Shown here one piece after another: positions 44,092 to 50,585 of a DNA stretch of 64,000 nt. The notes below the pieces were generated by a model that was not told the origin of the DNA, did no database searches, and saw only the letters and a program-made list of their open reading frames with translations. This DNA comes from Arthrobacter sp. MYb227 (GTDB taxonomy: Bacteria; Actinomycetota; Actinomycetes; Actinomycetales; Micrococcaceae). Every line of letters starts with the position of its first letter. Position 1 is the first letter of the stretch. Location: the NCBI RefSeq assembly GCF_002975435.1, contig NZ_PCPT01000001.1:372001-436000 (forward strand), written 5' to 3'. A program made the translations under genes and the position numbers.

Positions 44092-44432
44092 TGTAATTGC
44101 CTTTGTTTATTGGTTACTGGTCAAGCGCACTCTTGAAAGGCGGCTGTGAGATCCACCATTCGTAAATGTGCTGTGTTTAGATGCGCTGTAACCAGTTCGC
44201 CAGGTGAGGACTGAAAAGACCGGCCGTCCATGAATGTTCGCAATCCCCGCAGACCAGTGGCTCTGCAACTGAGCCGTCACGCGGAGAAGGTTGTGTCGAA
44301 CAAAGGACACGCACAACAGCCAATAGTCTATCGGATTAAACGCGCATGCACCAAAGCACGCCACGTGACGCTGACAACTTACGAGATTTGCTCCAGCTAG
44401 GTGTCCTGGCCCTTTGAGGCATAAATGCGAAA

Positions 44433-44516
44433 ACGTGCGTGCACTTCAACTTTTCCTAGGCGAGCTACGTCCATGGAAGGAACGGCTACAAGGAAGCGTT
44501 GAAGAAGCACGCACGT
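44433..44516. repeat. Long imperfect inverted repeat
   Basis: Arm ACGTGCGTGCACTTCAAC (44433-44450) pairs with GTTGAAGAAGCACGCACGT (44498-44516): 17 pairs interrupted by one small bulge, and TTTTCC/AGGAAG extend it inward. The 47-nt interior has no gene. It could be an operator, an RNA element or a remnant end of a mobile element. Confidence 0.5.
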
Positions 44517-44525
44517 GATTCGAAG

Positions 44526-44558
44526 CGCGGCGAACAAGAGGGGGGCTTGCTCGCCGCG
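44526..44558 (-). terminator. Terminator of the surface-locus 3' end
   Basis: Arms of 13 nt, 44526-44538 and 44546-44558, one wobble pair, 7-nt loop; 15 nt beyond the stop of the LAQTG gene on the minus strand. Weak T content after it. Confidence 0.6.
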
Positions 44559-44573
44559 GGTATATTTCGATCG

Positions 44574-45365
44574 TTACTGATGCTTGCGCCGCTTGGAAAG
44601 AACTAAGAATGCTGCTCCTAGTCCTCCCACCAGCAGTGCGATGAAGCCTACGAAAAGAGTCGTAGAACCTGTCTGCGCGAGCTTTTTCACTGTATCGGTA
44701 GCTGTGGGTGGAACCGAGGGCTCTGGTGTTTCGTCCGAATCGGAGGGCGGCTCGGTCGATGGGTCGAGTGTTGGGCCCGGGGTAGGGTCTGGGCTCGGAT
44801 CTAGTGTGGGCTCCGGGCTCGGCGTTGGGTCCGGGCTCGGCGTTGGGTCCGGCGTAGGAACCGGTGGCAACTCACCACCAATACGCAGTTCAACATCGAA
44901 TGCGGCACGCAACCGCGTTAGGTCTTGGTAGTTTCCACTGACGGATTCGAACGGGAAATCGTAGTCCAGTGGCAGTTGCGTGCTCTGCCCTGGTTCCAAA
45001 CGCTCGACTGCCACTTCGGTCCGGTGCTCAAAATAATCGACGAAAGGCAACCCGTTAAGCGTTAGATCCTTATAGAAATCGTCTTTGGGATCGGTGTCAA
45101 GCTTGACGTTGACGATCCAGGCTTTGAGCGTTCCTGCGGTGGGGCCGTCATTACGTACTTCTAACACCCGCGCGCCTGAATCCCCCGGAACAATCCGTGG
45201 TCCTGGAAAACCAGGCACATGAATAGTGGTTGACCATTCCGTTTCACCATCCCATTTTACCGCGATCTGATGTGGTTCAACCTTCTCGGCCTTGGCCGGT
45301 GCCGCATTACCGGCAAACGCCAAAATGAGCGCTGCTGCTAAGCCTATGCGGATTCGCTTCTTCAC
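44574..45365 (-). CDS. Secreted, proline-rich surface protein with LAQTG sortase-type anchor
   Basis: A 263-residue exported protein. Residues 1-26 are a Sec signal peptide ending AKA; 27-165 form a beta-rich domain of the kind seen beside SipW-type proteins (RIVPGDSGARVLEVRNDGP, FELR-like strands); 168-222 are a Pro/Thr/Ser/Asp/Glu spacer with DPTPSP repeats; LAQTG at 229-233 is followed by a membrane helix (236-256) and SKRRKHQ. LAxTG is the motif used by class E sortases of actinobacteria. It starts with GTG overlapping the signal peptidase gene by 4 nt. No sortase gene is in the window. Function unknown; probable wall-attached component of the surface locus. Confidence 0.82.
   Translation of the reverse strand: MKKRIRIGLAAALILAFAGNAAPAKAEKVEPHQIAVKWDGETEWSTTIHVPGFPGPRIVPGDSGARVLEVRNDGPTAGTLKAWIVNVKLDTDPKDDFYKDLTLNGLPFVDYFEHRTEVAVERLEPGQSTQLPLDYDFPFESVSGNYQDLTRLRAAFDVELRIGGELPPVPTPDPTPSPDPTPSPEPTLDPSPDPTPGPTLDPSTEPPSDSDETPEPSVPPTATDTVKKLAQTGSTTLFVGFIALLVGGLGAAFLVLSKRRKHQ
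44815..44850 (-). repeat. 18-bp tandem repeat coding DPTPSP
   Basis: Two perfect 18-bp copies (44815-44832 and 44833-44850), with degenerate neighbours, encode the Pro-rich wall spacer of the LAQTG protein. Such repeats can change copy number by slippage and so alter spacer length. Confidence 0.8.
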
Positions 45366-45985
45366 TTCTGCTCCCCCGTGAGTGGATTATTGGTTCTACT
45401 TTTTTTCGCCGGTCGAGCCAAGGAAACCACTGCCCCAACCAGCAATAGGGCCCCGGCCCCCTGAAGCAGGCCAGTTCGCAGCTTCGGGTTCAAGGCATTA
45501 ACCACATGTCCTACCCAGGGCAAGGTATACAGCACCTTCCCGCGAACCTGTGCGCCGATGATGGGCTCATCGTCAACGCCGTTGGCATCACCTCTTGTCG
45601 TGAACCCGATGGCGCCTCCCTCACCCACGAATTTGGACACCACTCGGTGAGTCACCAGGGCAGGGTTATTCGCTTCGGGTTGGAAAGTCACGATGTCACC
45701 GATGCTGATTTGGGCGGGGTCCACTGGCTGGCTAATCACTAGATCACCGGCGGAAAACCTCGGTTCCATTGAACCGCTTAGAACCGCGAGTGGAACCGCC
45801 CCGATCACTCGGGGCAGCACACTTGAGCCCAATAGCAGTGCCACCAACGCGCCAACTAATATCCAGCCCAGTAAGGTGAACATTAGTTTCAGCGGACTTC
45901 GTCGCATGTGGACACGAGGCTCGGCACCGAGCTGATTAGTTGTGGAGCCATGTCTCATCGATTCAATATTCAGCATCTCGCTCAC
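45362..45985 (-). CDS. SipW-like (ER-type) signal peptidase I
   Basis: A 207-residue membrane peptidase with a hydrophobic segment near 36-54, catalytic Ser72 in LSGSMEP, and His113 in ALVTHRVV where bacterial P-type enzymes have Lys. This Ser/His pair is the archaeal/ER/SipW type. RGDANGVDD (131-139) is the conserved C-terminal box, and a second membrane helix lies near 170-187. SipW-type enzymes process TasA/camelysin-like proteins; two such proteins are encoded next to it. It overlaps both neighbours by 4 nt (GTGA), so the three genes are translationally coupled. Confidence 0.9.
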   Translation of the reverse strand: MSEMLNIESMRHGSTTNQLGAEPRVHMRRSPLKLMFTLLGWILVGALVALLLGSSVLPRVIGAVPLAVLSGSMEPRFSAGDLVISQPVDPAQISIGDIVTFQPEANNPALVTHRVVSKFVGEGGAIGFTTRGDANGVDDEPIIGAQVRGKVLYTLPWVGHVVNALNPKLRTGLLQGAGALLLVGAVVSLARPAKKSRTNNPLTGEQK

Positions 45986-46758
45986 GGCTCACTGCCAGGA
46001 CGGTAGGTCTGGTGAGTGAAGGTGAAGTCGACGCCAGCCTGGCGGGCTGCCTGCGTGGGCTCGATCAAAGCACTCCAAGAATCGCTCGCGCTAAGCTCGG
46101 TGTCTGCTTCGAGGCCGCCGTCAGCAGTTCCTGTTACCGTGGCGATATTGGTGTAGCTAAGGTCGTCGGCACTCAGCGAAAACCCAAGACATAGATACTC
46201 GGTGACCGGCTTATTCCAGCTTTCGGTCGAATATGCTGCTGATACTAATTCGCGCGGTGCGATCTTGGCTTCGAAAAGCGACCCCGTGTACAAAGGTGTT
46301 CCCACATTATTGGGGGAACAATCCGAGGGTTCAGCGACCTTGCCAATTTTTATGCTGGTGCGCTCGGCCAGCGTTGGATCCCCACTAATCCTGACATTGG
46401 CTAATGAGTATGCCAGCCCGCGGTTTCCTTGTGATTGACCGTCAATGCGAATTACCGCACTTTGTGGTTTTGCGGGGCTCAGCTTTCCCAAAATATCAGC
46501 CAGCTGGCCGTCCGTACCCAAAGGTCTATCCACTTCACCGGCTGGAAGCTTCCACGACAAGGAATCACCAGCGAGCTGAATCGCTTGGAGTACCCCTGAA
46601 TCAGGTTTGGGGTCATCAACGGCAAAATGAATTGCCCCCGATTTCACCGAAGCTTTCAGGCCAGTTTGGGCTTCCCAGGATGCGTAGGTCGCCATGGCGC
46701 CTACGCCAAGCACTGCCCCAAGGCTCAGGGCCAGTGCTGCGGCAGGAATGGTTTTCAT
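45982..46758 (-). CDS. Exported protein with SipW-dependent-type signal peptide
   Basis: A 258-residue protein starting MKTIPAAALALSLGAVLGVG, then AMATYASWEAQTGLKASVKSG: the pattern G-x-A-x-Y/F-A-x-W with later G-x-I/L is that of signal peptides processed by SipW-type peptidases. The rest is beta-rich with two cysteines and no recognised domain. ATG at 46758 follows GAAAGG; an in-frame TTG nine codons upstream is less likely. It lies downstream of the 193-residue camelysin-like gene and a 15-bp hairpin. Likely a minor fibre or surface subunit; that is inference. Confidence 0.78.
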   Translation of the reverse strand: MKTIPAAALALSLGAVLGVGAMATYASWEAQTGLKASVKSGAIHFAVDDPKPDSGVLQAIQLAGDSLSWKLPAGEVDRPLGTDGQLADILGKLSPAKPQSAVIRIDGQSQGNRGLAYSLANVRISGDPTLAERTSIKIGKVAEPSDCSPNNVGTPLYTGSLFEAKIAPRELVSAAYSTESWNKPVTEYLCLGFSLSADDLSYTNIATVTGTADGGLEADTELSASDSWSALIEPTQAARQAGVDFTFTHQTYRPGSEP

Positions 46759-46930
46759 AATGCAAGCCTTTCGAAGGGGATCCAATACTGGCCCCTACGT
46801 GCTGGGGACGGTGCGATGGGAGCCGTGCTGTGTGGTGCCGGAAACAGGTCGTCGGCACAAAGTGTGGGGGCGCTAATGCGGTTCACAGAAATGGAAACGC
46901 AAACGCGAGGTGCGACCGATGTTCTAACTA

Positions 46931-46989
46931 CGAGAGATGTTTCCGCGGCGACTGGGGTCCACCACGGAAACATCTCTCGGTCCGTTTTA
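46931..46989 (-). terminator. Hairpin between the two SipW-type protein genes
   Basis: Perfect 15-nt arms, 46931-46945 and 46975-46989, about 66 nt beyond the stop of the camelysin-like gene. The tail is not U-rich. It may reduce transcription of downstream genes relative to the camelysin-like gene. The rest of 46759-47054 shows nothing else. Confidence 0.6.
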
Positions 46990-47054
46990 GGTGCGCGGAT
47001 ACCGTAATTTCAGGCGGTTAGCCATAGATACGCGAGTATGTTGAATCCTGATCT

Positions 47055-47636
47055 TTAGCGGGTCTGCTTCAGATCGAATGTCAGCCCCTCAAGTGTTGCA
47101 GCTGCGTTGACGCGAACCTGGTCAGGGGTATCAATGTCGAAATCAAGATCAACAGCGACCGTAAACGTCGTGTCGTTGTCGCTTGCAGTGAAGTTTGCGC
47201 TGTTCAACACGATCGGGTCACCCAGATCTGCGGTGGGACCCACTGGAGTTCCTGCGGCGTCAAGCAGAGTCACTGTTCCGCTCACACCGTCGGACGCAGC
47301 GGCGAGATCGCCGGTCAACACCGGGGCATCAACCGTTAGTGCGGCGCTGATGTTGTCACCGGCGAGGTTGATTTTGACCTGGTCGGTCATCCGAACCGTA
47401 TCTCCGGGGACCATCAGGAAAGTAGCCGGGTCAATGGAGCGTGGGTTGCCTTCGATATCATCGCTGACGTCCTGCCAGGTGGTCTTCTCAGGGACTACCG
47501 AGATGTCGAGGTTACCGGCGGTGATGATGCCTCCGGGAACGGTCACGCTATCCTCCCATTTTGCGAAGGTTGCCCCGCCCGCGAGCAGTCCGAGGCCTAG
47601 TGCACCTGCGATGATTCCCTTGGTTGCTTTGTTCAT
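47055..47636 (-). CDS. TasA/camelysin-like protein with SipW-dependent-type signal peptide
   Basis: A 193-residue exported protein. The N-terminus MNKATKGIIAGALGLGLLAG then GATFAKWEDSV and IITAGNLDISV is the standard alternate-type signal of SipW-processed proteins. The mature part (about 160 residues) is rich in Asp, Thr, Val and Ala and looks all-beta, with no Cys, like TasA/camelysin fibre subunits. AAGGAG lies 6 nt before the ATG. It sits between the vWA protein and the second SipW-type protein. It is the best candidate for a major fibre subunit. Confidence 0.84.
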   Translation of the reverse strand: MNKATKGIIAGALGLGLLAGGATFAKWEDSVTVPGGIITAGNLDISVVPEKTTWQDVSDDIEGNPRSIDPATFLMVPGDTVRMTDQVKINLAGDNISAALTVDAPVLTGDLAAASDGVSGTVTLLDAAGTPVGPTADLGDPIVLNSANFTASDNDTTFTVAVDLDFDIDTPDQVRVNAAATLEGLTFDLKQTR

Positions 47637-47771
47637 GATGACTCCTTAGTTCTGACGGCTTGTAGACCGTTGGATGGGTGTGTTGCTGCCGCAGCCTTGA
47701 GATGGGTGCGACGAAGGACAAAATCGAATTACTCTTGTGTGCTACTTGGGAGATGGGAACGGAAATATGGG

Positions 47772-47801
47772 GCTCGGGGCACCGGTGGTGGTACCCCGAG
47801 C
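47772..47801 (-). terminator. Hairpin after the vWA gene
   Basis: GCTCGGGG (47772-47779) pairs with CCCCGAGC (47794-47801), with further CC/GG pairing in the loop; it lies about 45 nt past the vWA stop on the minus strand. Some T residues follow. The remaining 47637-47847 region is non-coding in all sensible frames. Confidence 0.5.
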
Positions 47802-47847
47802 AAGTTTCTGGATTCAACGGATGTGCCAGAAACCGGTTTGGCTGGGG

Positions 47848-50274
47848 TTATTCCATACCGATGGGGCCACTAGCCGTACAAATCATGGATTTACCTGGTG
47901 CTAGTTGCGTCGCTGGGCAACTCACCGCATCTTTTGCCAACTTGTCATCCCTGACTGTGATCCCGTTTACGGGCATGGCTCCACGGTTGGTTACGGTGTA
48001 GCTCCAGCTCATGGTTCCGCTCGGGGCAGGTGATCCAGATGGAATTTCATGTTCTGCTGTCGGCAGTTTTCCTGATGCCAAGCTGGTAAGTTTCCAACCT
48101 TGCTTCTTGACCGTTAGTTCTTGCCATACATTGGTGAATTCGCATGTCACCGAAGCACCGTGGGCAACGCTCAAGGTGCCTTCGAGCGGTTGCATCGCGC
48201 CGTCTATACCGGTGGAGCACTGTAGCGAGGCCAGCGTGTATCCCGCACGATCGCCCTTTTCACTGAGCTTGTATGCGGTCTCAGGCGTGATCTTGTGCGT
48301 ACTGCCCTTGGTGGATCCGGGCGTGCTCACCTCCGCTGTGGTACTGCCCGATGGGGTGAGGGTCAATGTCCACTCATTGGGGATGGCAGTTCCACTCTGG
48401 CCGTTCATGACAATCTTCTTGAGCACGACTTCACTGGTGCAGTCGACCACATTGGTCAGCGAGAACTTGTTTAGTCCCGTGGCAAGGGTCTTAGTTCCAA
48501 GATCTCCCTGGGTTGTCCCGATGGTGCAGCGTTCAGCGTTGGGAACCTTTGTGGTTTCATCGATCTTCACCTTGTATCCGGCTTCATAGCCGTCGTATTC
48601 GGTGGCGAAGCGCTTGGATTTCTCATCGATTAGCAAATTGGCTTCGAATCCCTTTGGCTGGCTGCCGTCGGCGTATTTTTTGCCATTGATGACCCATGAT
48701 TTACTGACACTCAGGCTAGCTTTAGGTGTCGGCGGTTGGTTGTAGACATGGCAGGTCACTACCGAGCCGCCAACTGCATCCACGGTGAATCCGTGAGTGC
48801 CCTGGTTGGTGACCGGCACATTCGTTTGTCCTGCATCCTTGGTGCATACCGCGTTCTTGCCCTTCACCTGTACCAAGGTGTGGTCTTGGGGGTCCGTCTC
48901 CGTGATGGTCACTGGGGTAGTTCCGGCAGCTGATAGGTCCGACGCTTTAAAACTCACGGCACCGGATTCATCGGTGACTCCGTTAGTCGGAGATATCTTT
49001 TTTCCCTCGGCATTGAATCGCCATCCCGCTGAGGGCTGTGCCGTGGCAAGATCACCTGCATCATTGGTCACTTGTTTAATGACGTTGACCGTTGAATCGC
49101 AGTAGCCTGCTGCCAGGGACTTTAGGTAGCTTCCGAGCGCTGTATAGTCGCTGACCGTGGTGTAGTCAGTTCCTGCGTTGTTCCCCGAGATTGCTGCCAA
49201 GTTTCCTTTGGACGATGAGACCCCGCTGCCGATACCCACCGCAACGATTCGAGTGCCACGTGCCTTTACAGCATTGGCCGAGAATACTGCACGCTCCACC
49301 TCGCGACGGTAGGTCGAATTACCTGGACCGTCCGGTTTGCTGGCGGTAATTGTGGATCTGGTCGGGTCCCCATCGGTCAGCATCAGCAGCACATCAACAT
49401 TCTCACCGGCCGGGGCATTAGCCACCTGCCAAAGTCCTGCATCCCAGTTTGTCCCTTGTTCCCAGGAGCCGGTGGATACTACAGTGAGCGATTTTGCCTT
49501 GTCGCGGACTATCGTGGCATCCGCCGCGCTAGCTACCGAAGTAAGTGGAAGATTTGCATTGTTTTTCGCGGGTGCCCCACCGGCGAAGGTCCACATCGCA
49601 ATCTGGGTTGGGGTGCCTTCGAGCCCATCAACAAATGTTGTTGCAGCGGTACGTAGTGCTTTCTGGCTGTCTTTGAGGGAGGCAGATAGATCCACGAGCA
49701 TCCCGATACGCAGACCACATTTGGGAGCAACAACTTGCGGGTTCTTTAATCCGGTGGCCCAAAATGAGGAACTCGCATTTCCGGTCGCTGGTAGCAGCGT
49801 ACTTTTTCCGGCTCTGAGCATTTCACGTGGTAGTTGAATCCGGCCGGATTCGTTGCCTTGAGAATTATCTAGGTTCCTTGTGAGATTCAGTTTAGGGAGC
49901 GTGAAATCTCCCGATGCTGGATTGCTCTCTTGAATGTAAGGCCGTTTATCTCGATTAGTCTGGCTCTTGCCAGTTTCCGGAACCGTAAAAGTACAGATCC
50001 CGGCGCTATCAGAACGACAGGTGCCCCAGGAAGCAGCGGTGAAGTTGGTCCCGTCGGAGTTGACTAGCTTGAGCGTAGTTCCAGCTCTAGGCGAAAAGTC
50101 GCTGTTCCCACTACCTGTGCGTTTGGAGGCCACTTTGACTTTAACTTCTGCAGTATCGGCAGCTGCATAGGCGGCTGGCAGACCCGCGCTTCCTCCTGCG
50201 AAGCCCATGGTCATTGCCCCCGCAGCAACGGTTAGGGCCAACGCCCCGCCGAGCACACGAGTGAATCGTCGCAT
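47848..50274 (-). CDS. Large secreted vWA-domain surface protein, abrupt C-terminus
   Basis: An 808-residue exported protein. Start is ATG at 50274 with GGGGG upstream; the frame extends to 50376 without signal-peptide character. Residues 1-37 are a signal peptide ending AYA. A von Willebrand A domain at about 187-385 has the metal site D195-L-S197-A-S199 and LMLTDGDP. Three or four beta-sandwich (prealbumin/SpaA-like) repeats follow, then a DUF11-like domain (YTVTNRGAMPVNGITVRDD). The chain stops at CTASGPIGME, inside the expected DUF11 fold, with no sortase motif or membrane anchor. Such proteins are often pilus-tip-like adhesins. It precedes the SipW genes on the same strand. Confidence 0.82.
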   Translation of the reverse strand: MRRFTRVLGGALALTVAAGAMTMGFAGGSAGLPAAYAAADTAEVKVKVASKRTGSGNSDFSPRAGTTLKLVNSDGTNFTAASWGTCRSDSAGICTFTVPETGKSQTNRDKRPYIQESNPASGDFTLPKLNLTRNLDNSQGNESGRIQLPREMLRAGKSTLLPATGNASSSFWATGLKNPQVVAPKCGLRIGMLVDLSASLKDSQKALRTAATTFVDGLEGTPTQIAMWTFAGGAPAKNNANLPLTSVASAADATIVRDKAKSLTVVSTGSWEQGTNWDAGLWQVANAPAGENVDVLLMLTDGDPTRSTITASKPDGPGNSTYRREVERAVFSANAVKARGTRIVAVGIGSGVSSSKGNLAAISGNNAGTDYTTVSDYTALGSYLKSLAAGYCDSTVNVIKQVTNDAGDLATAQPSAGWRFNAEGKKISPTNGVTDESGAVSFKASDLSAAGTTPVTITETDPQDHTLVQVKGKNAVCTKDAGQTNVPVTNQGTHGFTVDAVGGSVVTCHVYNQPPTPKASLSVSKSWVINGKKYADGSQPKGFEANLLIDEKSKRFATEYDGYEAGYKVKIDETTKVPNAERCTIGTTQGDLGTKTLATGLNKFSLTNVVDCTSEVVLKKIVMNGQSGTAIPNEWTLTLTPSGSTTAEVSTPGSTKGSTHKITPETAYKLSEKGDRAGYTLASLQCSTGIDGAMQPLEGTLSVAHGASVTCEFTNVWQELTVKKQGWKLTSLASGKLPTAEHEIPSGSPAPSGTMSWSYTVTNRGAMPVNGITVRDDKLAKDAVSCPATQLAPGKSMICTASGPIGME

Positions 50275-50510
50275 GGTATTCCCCCTTTGGCCGATAGCCG
50301 CTAGGCTCCGGTACATTATCTGGTTGACGTGCTTGTTTCCCCAGATCAGTGGGGCTTTCGAACACAGACAACACACTATTGACGGGGGTGCGAGCCTCGC
50401 ATTACGCAGTGACTACGTGAGTTGCTGTTGAACACTACGTAGTTTGATCGACGGACTGATAATTGCTTTCAAATAACCTGGGCCGGAATCCGGGACGGCG
50501 TTAAACAAAG

Positions 50511-50567
50511 CAACGCATCGTTGGATCACCCGAGGCAAGAACCTGTGGGTGATCCAACGATGCGTTG
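50511..50567 (-). terminator. Strong terminator after the 856-residue regulator gene
   Basis: Perfect 21-nt stem, arms 50511-50531 and 50547-50567, 15-nt loop, followed on the minus strand by CTTTGTTTAA. It lies 18 nt past the stop codon. The rest of 50377-50585 presumably includes the promoter of the vWA gene, but none was recognised. Confidence 0.88.
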
Positions 50568-50585
50568 TAGTGATATGTGTTGCCG

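Larger units (their letters stand above)
44092..44573. other. Non-coding stretch between rplM and the surface locus
   Basis: About 480 nt without a convincing gene. The half next to rplM (44092-44400) probably holds the rplM-rpsI promoter and leader; a possible -35/-10 pair, TTGGTG with TAGACT 18 nt away on the minus strand near 44325-44355, is weak. The other half holds an imperfect inverted repeat (44433-44516) and the terminator of the LAQTG protein gene (44526-44558). No tRNA or known leader RNA was recognised. Confidence 0.5.

Noticed and set aside
47637-47847. Frameshifted continuation of the vWA protein, or a small gene
   Set aside because: All three forward frames either stop quickly or give sequence without DUF11 or sortase-anchor features.
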